Origin: Brachypodium distachyon
Lineage: Eukaryota; Streptophyta; Magnoliopsida; Poales; Poaceae
Direction: 5' to 3'
DNA: 64,000 nt
Assembly (NCBI RefSeq): GCF_000005505.3
Contig: NC_016133.3
Location: 43,179,237-43,243,236 of the forward strand
Within the stretch, counting starts at the first letter, position 1. The number at the start of each line of letters is the position of its first letter. The position numbers were made by a program, and so were the translations under genes. This document shows positions 50,792 through 60,684 of the stretch, in pieces. Under the pieces are notes generated by a model. It made no database searches and had not been told where the DNA came from. It saw nothing but the letters and a program-made list of their open reading frames with translations.

Positions 50792-51121
50792 GGCCAACGG
50801 GCCGTGCCTCTTTGCAAAGCCCAAAAGCCCAGCAGGCTTGGCCCAATTGTGCCGAGCCCGGCACATAAGTAATCGGGCTGGGCCGGCTTGAGGCCCCGCC
50901 TGGGCCTCAACCTCAGCCTCCGTCCGGGTCATCAATTCTCGAAAATCTGGCCCAACCCAACACATTTTACACTTGGCCCATCATCTCAACCAGTTTGGCC
51001 CAAATCCAATAATTTTTTTGTACCTTTGGCCCGATGGCCTTCCTGGGCCCGCGGGGCTTAACGGGCCTGAGCTGGGAGGAGCTGGGCCAGGCCTGTTTAT
51101 CTGGTGCCGGCCCGGCCCGTT
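50792..51121. repeat. GC-rich element with GGCCAACGGGCCG ends
   Basis: A 330-bp GC-rich block starting GGCCAACGGGCCGTGCC and ending GGTGCCGGCCCGGCCCGT. Many GGCCC words. It is missing from copy 2, where GlyRS upstream sequence runs straight into GATGGTGTTTATGCGATTC. Probably a MITE; the superfamily is not assigned. Confidence 0.55.
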
Positions 51122-51133
51122 TCTATATGGTTG

Positions 51134-52445
51134 ATGGTGTTTATGCGATTCCGCCCCCAACTAATCTTCTCCTACCACTGCCGAATCCCTAAACCCACCA
51201 GAACCCTAGCCCCGCCACCCCTCGCTGCCGCCGCTTCCACCCCGCCCCCTCTCCTACTACTACTCGGCTACTCCTCCATGGCATCCGCATCGCCCTCGGA
51301 GGACGCGCAGGCGGAGGCCATGCGGGGGCTCACGGCCTCCGGCGTGCAGGCCGGCGTGGACGCGGCCGTCGATGCGCTGAAGCCGCTCAAGGTGGAGGCC
51401 GGCGCCGGACCCGGCGGCGGCGACGCCAGTGAGAAGTTGCGGCAGGCGGTTGCCAGCCCTTGCAAGTCCAAGAGATAGGTGAGGGCCTGACCCCATCTTC
51501 CTCTGTTTTTCATACTGCTTACATTGCACAAGGTTCTATGGATTCCGTGTGGGGCTTGCGTATGGATGCAACCCTGTTTCACTGGGGAGGATACAGGCAT
51601 GCATCTAAGAGTGGTTAAACAAGCTGTTTTTTTTACAGATCACTTGCATCGGGACATTGCTCAATTGTTTGTTAGAACAAACCGTTCGCGTCAATGATTA
51701 TAGATGTGTAATCCCTAGAGGCTGAAGGAGTGCATTTTCTGTCCATGTAGCGTTCTAGTTGCAAATACGGGAATTTATTTGTGACAATGGTTCCTGATAT
51801 CAATTAGTGATCAGTAGTTGCCAGATGTGGATGGGGAACCAAAGTCATGTACAGTAACATTTGTGCAGGGTGTGTTCTTGATTAGGAGTTTATCACTGTT
51901 GGATTTTATTTACCAGTCTGTAGGGCAAAGATTTCTGCATTTTAAGTTCTCTTCTGTGTTTGCTATTTGGTAGGTTGAGCAAATATTTCTGTGCTATCTG
52001 TATGTGACGGCATCATCTCTTCCATTTCGTTTTGAAGGCATCAGGACATGTCGAGAAGTTTACTGACCTCATGGTCAAGGATGAGAAGACAGGCACATGC
52101 TACCGTGCTGATCACTTGCTGAAAGACTTCTGCAAGGAGAAGCTTGAGAAGGACCTCACCTTGTCCCCAGAGAAGGCGGCCGGGTTTAAGCATGCCCTTG
52201 CTGTGTTAGATGAACTCTCACCAGAGGAACTTGGTGAAGATCAAGGATTACAGCATTGTTGCCCCAGATACAAAGAACCCGCTCTCTGATCCATACCCGT
52301 CCAATCTTATGTTCCAGACATCTGTTGGTCCTACTGGTCTAAGTGTGGGGTAAGAAGATTACTAGCATTCACCACCAATCTTGCCTTTTGGGTTCATTGG
52401 CCAAACATGATAAATTCTTGTGAACAAACAGGTACATGAGACCGG
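51134..52445 (+). pseudogene. Truncated glycyl-tRNA synthetase pseudogene
   Basis: Corresponds to exons 1, 2 and the first bases of exon 3 of the intact gene at 54406. Exon 1 keeps the presequence-like start (MVFMRFRPQ at 51134) and part of the WHEP-type helix but lacks the segment for the start of the catalytic core, and ends in TAG at 51476-51478 next to the old splice donor. Exon 2 (from 52038) lacks its first 60-70 bases and has a 2-bp deletion (CTTGGTGAAGATC against CTTGGTGCAAAGATC) that shifts the frame. The sequence stops matching after TACATGAGACCGG. Everything downstream (motifs 2 and 3, anticodon-binding domain) is missing. It cannot make an active synthetase. Confidence 0.92.
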
Positions 52446-52735
52446 CACCGGCGCCGGCATCGGATGTGCAGCAGCGAGCAGAAGAGCAGCAAAAGGCTAT
52501 GCGGCGGCGGAACCGTGCGGTGTGGCGGCGGCTGTGGGGGAAGTACTCGGCGGAGATCTGGGACCCGGTGAACGCACGTCGCGTGTGGCTGGGCATCTTC
52601 ACCACTGCCGAGGACACCTTCAGCGCTTACGACGCAGCCGCGATCCGCTTCAAGGGCCCCGGCAAGGCCAAGCTTGCCGCCACTAACGATGCTGTTGCAA
52701 CGTCTGGTAGTCCCGGTGATCAGGAGTTGTCCTAG
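52436..52735 (+). pseudogene. AP2-domain fragment of the ERF fused to GlyRS exon 3 start
   Basis: A 99-codon open frame. Its ATG and first two codons (ATGAGACCG) are the start of GlyRS exon 3; after a short GC-rich junction (about 52445-52455) it continues as ERF exon 2, with a recognisable but altered AP2 domain ([36 protein letters not shown]). Several conserved residues differ: YRGVRRRPW is NRAVWRRLW, and IRDP is IWDP. The frame ends at TAG where the intact ERF has Glu-Leu-Ser-Cys. It lacks ERF exon 1 and its promoter. The splice acceptor of GlyRS exon 3 (ACAG before GTACATGAG) is kept. Probably a pseudogene, though a chimeric transcript is possible. Confidence 0.85.
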
Positions 52736-52883
52736 TTCTTCCCGGATATCGGCCCGTCATCGACTAGCCTGGACAGTCAGCGGAGGAGGAGCATAGGCGT
52801 CCGATATTGACTTGGCGGGAGAAGCGTGTCGGGCCCTAGCTAGCGTGGCGTTGTCAACTTGTAAATGGGTGCATTTTTTTAAC

Positions 52884-53397
52884 GAGGAAATTACACTGCA
52901 GGTCCATGAACTTGGCAGCGATGTTCAGTTTCATCCATTAACTTGAAAACTGTTCAAATGACTCACTAAACTTGTCAGTTTTGTTCATTTTAGTCCAAAT
53001 GGTCAAATTCAGGTGAAATTCGGCCACACTAGCATGTGTCGTGGACCTGGCCGACATGTGAGGGGGCTTTTAACAATTTTCTGGTTATGGACCCCTTTTT
53101 CTGTTTAACCTCCTCGAATCTCTAGAATGGGGGAGACGATGCCCTCGCCTGTGAACCCACTTCGGGCCGACATATGCGACGTCCACACGAATGGCTTCGT
53201 CGATGGGTTCGGCGGCGGCTAGTTGAACGGCCAGATCCACGTCACATGCCATCGTGACCGAAATCCGTCTGAATCTAGCCATTTGGACTAAAATGAGCAA
53301 ATATGTCAAGTTTAGTGAGTCATTTGAGGAGTTTTCAAGTTAATGGATGAAACTGAACGTCGTTGCCAAGTTCATAAACCCGCAGTGTAATTTCCTC
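52884..53397. repeat. Mutator-like MITE with 9-bp target duplication
   Basis: 514 bp with long terminal inverted repeats beginning GAGGAAATTACACTGC; similarity between the arms extends over 150 bp or more. It is flanked by a perfect 9-bp direct repeat TTTTTTAAC (52875-52883 and 53398-53406), the length made by Mutator-type transposases. No transposase frame is present. The paralogous site in copy 1 (about 49731-49745) lacks the element. Confidence 0.9.
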
Positions 53398-53421
53398 TTT
53401 TTTAACTAACAAAAGTTAGTA

Positions 53422-53642
53422 CTCCGTTCCATAATATAGGACGCATTTCGTTTTCTTTGACCAAGGTTTTGACTTAGAATTACTCCCATCAAAACATGAC
53501 TTTTATGATACAAATCGTAAACTCTGTATTTTTGAATATGAATGCAATGATGAATTTTATTTCACATAATATATTAATGGACTATTTATTTTTGCAAAAA
53601 ATGGACGAAAAAAATTCGACTTATATTTTGAGACGGAGGGAG
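53422..53642. repeat. Stowaway-like element
   Basis: CTCCGTTCCATAATATAGG at the left and TTATATTTTGAGACGGAGGG at the right, about 221 bp with TA at the left flank. It is positioned like the element at 49756-49886 in copy 1, but the interiors differ. Confidence 0.55.
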
Positions 53643-54405
53643 CATACGTATTGTGTACTTTTGTTATATACTCCGTATATTTTGGGCGACCACGAAAAAG
53701 GATCACATCACATGATGTACATTCGTCAGAATTTCGAGGCTTATACCGCTGCAAAAGTCTTCAATCATGCAAGTTGACGTTCCGATATGCACAAAAGAGG
53801 AGACCAAATTCATGAACAAGACACAGGGATAGGCTTTGCTGCATGTGCGTGAGTGCGTCCTGATCTCTCCGACCAGCACGCACAACGCACAGTCTCAGTA
53901 AGTTGACCATATCTCTTTTCAACCACGATGTGCCCTGTGATAAAGAAGAAGAAAACATGTTTAGGAAGACTATTTTTTTCGTGGGGATCCGGAAAATTGC
54001 AATCCCAATAGAGAGAGATTTTGCAGCTATATAAAATTCGTTGAAGCAAGGGCAAGCAAAGTCAGCCCAAGATCTTCTGAAGAATTTCGGCCCAAAACCA
54101 GAGGAAAAATAAAAAGAAGCAAGCCCATCGGATTTGATATCGGATCAGATTCCGTCGTTTGCGCACCACTCGTAGCTCATCCATGCCCCGCCGTCGGCTG
54201 CGAAACCCTCAGCCGTCCGATCTAGCGGCCCAGATCACGCCCTTGACGCACTCCCACTCTTCCCGGAACATCCCTCATTACCCCAATACTTCAATTCAAA
54301 CCCAGGAGGGCAGAAGGAGAGTAATAAGACCAAAGTACGAGGGCTGAAACGCACAACCGCCACTGGACTCACACAGCAGACTCGCTCCTCACGCGTCTGG
54401 GGCCG
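53643..54405. other. Upstream region of the glycyl-tRNA synthetase gene
   Basis: Spacer with patches shared with copy 1 (49930-50560). No clear TATA box was found. It should hold the GlyRS promoter and 5' UTR; no other gene is seen. Confidence 0.5.
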
Positions 54406-57400
54406 ATGGTGTTTATGCGATTCCGCCCTCAGCCAATCTTCTCCTCCCTCTGCCGACTCCCGAAACCCGCCAGAACCCTAGCCGCGCCACCCCTCGCCGC
54501 CGCGCGCCGCCGCTTCCCCGCAGCTCCCCTCTCCTCCTCCTGCTCCCACATGGCGTCCGCGTCGCCCTCGGAGGACGCGCTGCGGCGCGCGCTGGCGGAG
54601 CGGCAGGCGGCCGTGGACGCGCAGGCGGAGGCCGTGCGGGCGCTCAAGGCCTCCGGCGCGCAGGCCGGCGTGGACGCCGCCGTTGAGGCGCTAAAGGCGC
54701 TCAAGGTGGAGGCCGGCGCCGCCGCGCGCAGGCTGCAGGCCGCCGTCGGGTCCGGCGGCGGCGCCGCCAGGGAGGAGCTGCGGCAGGTGATTGTGAACAC
54801 GCTCGAGCGGAAGCTGTTTTACATCCCTTCCTTCAAGATCTACCGCGGCGTCGCCGGGCTGTACGACTATGGTCCACCCGGGTGCGCCGTCAAGTCCAAC
54901 GTCCTCGCCTCCTGGAGACAGGTGAGGGTGTGACCCCAATCTTCCGCTGTTTTTCATACGGAGTACTATTTTTAGCTTTAAATTGCATAAGGTTCTATGA
55001 ATTCGGTGTGGGGCTTGCGTCTGGATGCTCCCCTGTTTCACTGGAGAGGATACAAGCATGCATCTAAGAGTGGTTAAACAAGCTGTTTTTACAGATCACT
55101 TGCATCGGGATATTGCGCAATTGTCTGGTTAGAACAAACTGTTTGAGTCACTGATTATGATGTGTGTAATTCCTAGAGGCTGACGGGGTGCATTTTCTGT
55201 CGAAGGAGCGCTCTAGTAGCAAATATGGCAATTTATTTGTGACAATGGTACCTGATATCAGTTACTGAACACTGGTTGCCAAATGTGGATAGGAACCCAA
55301 AGTCATGTAACTTTTGTGCGCAGTGTGTTATTACTGTTTCATTTTATTTACCAGTTTGTAGTGCAAAGATTTCTGCATTTTAAGTTCTCTTCTGTGTTTG
55401 ATATTTGGTAGGTTTCTGTGCTGTATGTGATGCCATCATCTCTTCCATTTCGTCTTGAGCAAATTTAATGACTTCCTTCATTTCCTTTCAGCATTTTGTC
55501 TTGGAGGAGAACATGTTGGAGGTTGACTGCCCCTGTGTGACGCCTGAGATTGTCTTGAAGGCATCAGGGCATGTTGAGAAGTTTACTGACCTCATGGTTA
55601 AGGACGAGAAGACAGGCACGTGCTACCGTGCTGATCACTTGCTGAAAGACTTCTGCAAGGAGAAGCTTGAAAAGGACCTCACCTTGTCCCCAGAGAAGGC
55701 TGCTGAGTTTAAGCATGTCCTTGCTGTGTTGGATGACCTCTCGCCAGAGGAACTTGGTGCAAAGATCAAGGATTATGGCATTGTTGCCCCTGATACAAAG
55801 AACCCACTCTCTGATCCATACCCATTCAATCTTATGTTCCAGACATCTATTGGCCCTACTGGTCTTAGCGTGGGGTAAGAAGATTAGCATTCACCACCAA
55901 TCTTGCTTTTTGGGGGTATTGGCCAAACATGTTCAATTTTTGTGAACAAACAGGTACATGAGACCGGAGACTGCACAGGGTATTTTTGTCAACTTCAAGG
56001 ACTTGTACTACTACAATGGCCAGAAACTCCCGTTTGCAGCTGCTCAAATTGGTCAAGCATTCCGTAATGAGGTCTGTGTTTCCACATACTTTTTCTTTGG
56101 CATCCATTGTCTGTCAACTGCCTGCCATTTAACTTACTAAAATTGAATTGTGCTTCTGGCCTAGTCTAGTCCTTTTTGTTAAAAATTGATATATCCAGGA
56201 TGATCTTCAGATTTTAAATGTTGTGGAATGATCAATGTAGACTTGTTTTTCACATGGGATGTGTTATGCTCTTGTTGACCTAGGCTACTGTTCTGTGAAA
56301 AAAATGTTCTGTGTAATATAATTTTGAATAATGCTGACTGATTTTTCATGTTGCTGAAGTAAATTAAATAGTTTGGATTTCCATTGCACTTCATATGATA
56401 GATTTGAGTGCCTGCTTGAACAATTTGATTAAAAAAATCAGTTCCAATCCATAATTTCATCTATATAAACGTTGTATTGCGTCCAGAGTTGTATGCTTGG
56501 AGAAATTTGGACATGCTAACGGGCATAGCTGAACATATGTTTGCCACTTAATATAATGTTAAGATACTTTCCAATAGGAGTTAATTAGCTTGTAAAAGTA
56601 GCTTAGATAGTGCTTCTTTCTCCCTATCTACTCACTGTTTCTACTACTTGACAATCAGATCTCTCCACGCCAAGGTCTTCTACGAGTGCGTGAGTTCACA
56701 TTGGCCGAGATTGAGCACTTTGTAGATCCCGAGGATAAATCACATCCGAAATTTGCTGACGTTGCTGATCTGGAGTTTTTGATGTTTCCGAGAGAGCTGC
56801 AACTCTCAGGGGACTCAGCCAAGTTAATGAAGCTTGCAGAAGCAGTTTCAAAGGTTTGAGCTTGATGGCTAATTTATCTCTCCATTTTGGATTAGAGGTG
56901 GTTCTTATCCTACCTTTCTTTTTAAAACCTGTATCTTTTGTTCCTCACAGGGAATTGTCAATAATGAGACACTCGGTTACTTCATTGGAAGGGTCTATCT
57001 TTTCCTGACGCAATTGGGAATTGATAAGGGCCGATTGCGCTTCAGGCAGCATCTACCTAATGAGATGGCTCACTATGCTGCTGACTGCTGGGATGCAGAG
57101 ATTGAGTGCTCTTATGGATGGATAGAGTGTGTGGGCATTGCAGACAGATCTGCATATGATTTAAAAGCTCACTCTGTAAGCCTCTCACATCTGATGAATA
57201 GTTTTACAGATATTGATTTCAGTCCTTCAGATATGTTGCAATTGGAATTCAAGTTGCTCCTTTCATTTGTTTATTATATTTAGTCTCCACTGTGTCTGTT
57301 TATGTGTTTAATTCTGATCATGCTTGCCTCTTTGCTGTTTCGTAGGAGAAAAGTGGTGTTCCTCTTGTTGCCCATGAAAAGTTTGCAAAACCTAGAGAAG

Positions 57401-58572
57401 TCGAGGTGAGTTATCTATTGCATTTGGTTCTTCGGTATTCTTAGAGGAGTCATCCAACCATTTTTTATGACATGCTAGATAGGGTTCGTGCTCTTACTTT
57501 AAGATACAGTCATTTACTCAATCATTTCTTGCATTAATGTGTTTTTATTTGCGTGTGCGTGTTGTGGCTCCTACAGAAACTTGTTATAGTGCCCTCAAAG
57601 AAAGATCTAGGGCTTGCTTTCAAGGGAAATCAAAAGATGGTGGTTGAAGCATTGGAGGTAATACGTCTTGTGCTCTGTCTTTACTGAAGCAGAAACTTTG
57701 TCGTAAACTTTGTGCTTGGACAAACAGGCTATGAGTGAGAAGGAAGCAATGGACATGAAAGCTGCATTGGATTCTAAGGGTGAGACGAACTTCCAAGTCT
57801 GCACGCTTGGGAAGGATGTGGTGATTACCAAGAAAATGGTATCGATCAGTATGGAGAAGAAGATGGAGCACCAGCGAGTCTTCACCCCTTCAGTTATAGA
57901 ACCTTCATTTGGCATAGGGAGGATAATCTATTGTCTGTTTGAACATTCCTTCTACACAAGACCTAGCAAATCAGAAGAGGAACAGCTGAATGTCTTCAGG
58001 TTCCCTCCTATCGTGGCTCCTATCAAGTGCACCGTGTTCCCACTGGTAAAGAATCAAGAGTTTGATGATGCCGCTAAAGTGCTTGATAAAGAACTAACAG
58101 CCGCAGGCATCTCACATATTATCGACACAACTGGTACGTGTTGGATTATAGTATTAAGCAACAACAAAAAAAGCTTGACTGGCATCTTACATAAACACAA
58201 AACATTTTTTACCATAGTGATGTATATGGTCCAATCTCATGACGAAGGACTGTGTGCCTGAATACCTGGTATTAGGGCATGCACAAATTACAGTATCAGA
58301 TAACATAATCATGGCTTCTGTATTCCCTTTCTGCAGGTATTTCTATTGGAAGGAGGTATGCAAGGACAGATGAGATCGGTGTCCCTTTTGCTGTAACAGT
58401 CGATTCTGCAACAGAGGTGACGATCCGAGAGAGGGACAGCAAACAGCAGGTCCGGGTGGGCATCGACGAGGTGGCATCCGTGGTAAAGGAGCTAACAGAA
58501 GGCCAGAGCAACTGGGCCGACATTTCATTCAAGTATCCCAGCCATATCGGTCCCCAAGGTGACCAGGAGTGA
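54406..58572 (+). CDS. Glycine-tRNA ligase (glycyl-tRNA synthetase), dual-start type
   Basis: Nine exons: 54406-54921, 55492-55874, 55954-56071, 56659-56853, 56951-57175, 57346-57405, 57577-57657, 57728-58133, 58337-58572 (stop TGA), all GT-AG, encoding 739 aa. The enzyme charges tRNA-Gly with glycine using ATP. It is the eukaryotic dimeric class II type: a WHEP-like helix near residues 54-108, motif 2 [17 protein letters not shown] (336-352), motif 3 EPSFGIGR (584-591) and a C-terminal anticodon-binding domain (about 615 onward). Residues 1-48 are Arg/Ser/Ala-rich and lack acidic residues, like a mitochondrial presequence. A second ATG (residue 49, [10 protein letters not shown]) begins the cytosolic-type protein, matching the known sharing of plant GlyRS between mitochondria and cytosol. 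Its 5' part is duplicated upstream as a pseudogene. Confidence 0.96.
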
Positions 58573-58770
58573 GCTGTCTGGTTGCCAGCCATATTGCCGA
58601 AATGCCTGCTTTTCATCTTCCAGTTGATTCAACAGGGTAAGCTTCTGTCCTGCCCGAGTTGATTCAATAGGGTGAATGAACATGGCCGTTACCTGGACTG
58701 GTGCTGATGCAATTTGGCAAAGGCAGAATCCTGCATACATACATGCTAGTGCATGCCTTGGTTACAACAG

Positions 58771-59072
58771 CACCTAGTGCCCTGGATGCCCTTACATTCA
58801 AACATCTTACCTACACAGAACTTAGCATTTGGAGTTGCTTCTGAGCTAGTACTATTGTTTTGAGAATTGTTCACATGCCAACCATACAATGGAAATTGAC
58901 ATCTGTTACTTAAAGTTGTTGAATTTTCAATCTTTAACCTACTCCTTGGCATCTCTTGCCTATGGTCAAAGTTTTTCTCCCGGCACACGTTTCCAAGTCC
59001 GAGAAGGCGGCGCTTTAAAAAAGGTAGTCCTAGAAGGTGGCTCCGTTTCTCCCACGCAAGCTCCTCAGCTGT
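58771..59072 (+). repeat. Direct repeat upstream of the DUF247 gene
   Basis: About 300 bp similar to 60865-61168 in the same orientation; shared blocks include ACCATACAATGGAAATTGAC, GAATTTTCAATCTTT and GAAGGTGGCTCCG. It ends about 70 bp before the DUF247 ATG, so it covers the probable promoter. Confidence 0.85.
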
Positions 59073-59139
59073 AAGCGGCACCTGATTAAACACCCCTGGT
59101 GCACGGACCTTGCCATTTTCCCCATGAGCTGCTTGGGCA

Positions 59140-60684
59140 ATGGCAATGGGTGCTCCTCGGATGAACGGCACAGCCCATCCTCTCTCCGCCATAGCAGGGC
59201 ACTGCAACGCCGAAGCGGACGAGGGCAGCATGGTCGTCGTGGCCAGCAAAGATGACAAGCATGCGGCTGAGGAGATGTCCGCGTCCATGCAGCAGCGGCT
59301 GGTTGAGAGCAGCACTGCCTCAACCGGCGTGGATGAGGAAGACACCGATGCTGTCGAGATGGCGGCGCGCATGCAGCGGCGGCTGGACGTGCTCCCGGGA
59401 AGGCCGCACGAGAGCGAGCCCTTCACTATCTTCCGTGTAGCGGGGCCCATGCGTGACCGCAACCGCCACCTCTATGAGCCGCAGATGGTTTCCATCGGAC
59501 CCTTCCACCGCGGTGCTGCTCACCTCCGTGCCATAGAGGAGCACAAGTGGCGCTACCTCCGTGACCTCCTTTCTCGGAGCAGCGGCGATGGCGCTGCAAC
59601 GCTCGCTTCCTATACTGAGGCCGCGCGGGTGCTGGAGCCCCGTGCACGCCGTCACTACACGGAGCCTACGGGCCACCTCTCGGCTCGAGACTTCGTCGAG
59701 ATGCTCCTCCTTGACGGTTGCTTCATCATTGAGTTCTTCCTCAAGGGCGAGGACCGTGCTAGCGACGCGCTCATCGATGCCGCCTGGGCCATGCAGAACG
59801 TGTCCAACGATCTCTTACTCCTTGAGAACCAACTCCCCTTCTTCGTCCTCGAGTGCTTCTATGGCCTCGCCACTGGCGGCCTCGGCCGTGACCACCTCGT
59901 CACTAACCTCCTCGCCAAGTACCTCACCGTTGAGACCCCACAAGACGCGGCCACGGCCAAGCCTCCCGACGGTGAGATCCACCACATTCTCCACCTCTAC
60001 TACCACTGGTTCCTGCCGACGGAGGATGTTGCTCCCGCTGCCGACAACAACCAAGAAGCAGAGGACAAGGCGTTTGATGAGTGGCTGGCAAAGCCAATGG
60101 ACGAGCGGGTGCCATGGCTACTGCCCTCGGCGTCCGACCTAAAAGACGCCGGTGTCACGTTCCGAGCCAAGAAATCCCCTCGGAGCCTCGTCGACGTGAC
60201 CTTCCGTCCCGGCGATGGCGTGCTGGAGATCCCTGCTGTGGAGAGCTACACGAACCGGGCGGCCTTCGCCAACCTGCTGGCGTACGAGCAGAGCCGGGGC
60301 CGGTGGGAGCTGCAGCGGCTGATGAGCTACGTGGTGCTAATGGCGTCGGTGGTGCGGAACGGGCGGCGCGACGTGGAGATCCTGCAGCGGGCTGGGGTGT
60401 TCGTCAAGGGCGACGAGGAGACGGCGGCGTTCTACGCGCACCTTGGCGAGCTGCTGGGCGGGGCGGCAACGGCATGGGGCCCGGCGCACGACGACTACTA
60501 CACCGACCTGTTCCGAGACGTGAGGGAGCACTGTGGCCGGAGCTGGAACCGGCACCGCGCCGTGCTCGCGCACGACTACTTCAGCAACCCGTGGACTACC
60601 ATGTCCGCCGCTGCGGCCGTGCTGCTGCTCGTCCTCACCGTCGTGCAGACGGTGTACACTGTACTGCCCTACTACCACTCGTAG
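59140..60684 (+). CDS. DUF247 (UPF0481) family protein
   Basis: A single-exon gene of 514 aa, from ATG at 59140 (a second ATG two codons later is equally possible) to TAG. The DUF247 core begins around residue 93 (FTIFRVAGPMRDRNRHLYEPQ, with the typical VSIGPFHRG next) and contains LLLDGCFIIEFFL and NDLLLLENQLPFFVLE, all hallmark motifs. The C-terminus has one hydrophobic helix (about residues 486-508) preceded by FSNPWTTMS, consistent with a membrane anchor. Function is unknown for most members; a few DUF247 genes act in grass self-incompatibility. Residues 1-90 are low complexity and include two similar stretches (AAEEMSASMQQRL, AVEMAARMQRRL), which look like an internal duplication. The gene lies between two direct repeats. 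Confidence 0.93.
   Translation: MAMGAPRMNGTAHPLSAIAGHCNAEADEGSMVVVASKDDKHAAEEMSASMQQRLVESSTASTGVDEEDTDAVEMAARMQRRLDVLPGRPHESEPFTIFRVAGPMRDRNRHLYEPQMVSIGPFHRGAAHLRAIEEHKWRYLRDLLSRSSGDGAATLASYTEAARVLEPRARRHYTEPTGHLSARDFVEMLLLDGCFIIEFFLKGEDRASDALIDAAWAMQNVSNDLLLLENQLPFFVLECFYGLATGGLGRDHLVTNLLAKYLTVETPQDAATAKPPDGEIHHILHLYYHWFLPTEDVAPAADNNQEAEDKAFDEWLAKPMDERVPWLLPSASDLKDAGVTFRAKKSPRSLVDVTFRPGDGVLEIPAVESYTNRAAFANLLAYEQSRGRWELQRLMSYVVLMASVVRNGRRDVEILQRAGVFVKGDEETAAFYAHLGELLGGAATAWGPAHDDYYTDLFRDVREHCGRSWNRHRAVLAHDYFSNPWTTMSAAAAVLLLVLTVVQTVYTVLPYYHS

Larger units (their letters stand above)
49139..52445 (+). repeat. Tandem duplication, copy 1 (ERF 3' part to GlyRS 5' part)
   Basis: This unit runs from within ERF exon 2 to the first bases of GlyRS exon 3. 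It matches 52446-55970 in order and orientation: ERF AP2 region, downstream spacer with CTGCAAAAGTCTTCAATCAT, GlyRS exons 1 and 2. Similarity is high in coding blocks and in the GlyRS introns. Copy-specific insertions explain the length differences. Confidence 0.88.
52446..55970 (+). repeat. Tandem duplication, copy 2
   Basis: Second unit of the ERF-GlyRS duplication, starting at the fused junction and continuing through the ERF fragment, spacer and GlyRS exons 1 and 2 to the start of exon 3. It carries the intact GlyRS gene, while copy 1 carries the intact ERF. Confidence 0.88.

Noticed and set aside
58746..59462. Minus-strand 238-codon frame opposite the DUF247 start
   Set aside because: It is a shadow of the GC-rich DUF247 coding strand and the repeat before it; no recognisable domain.
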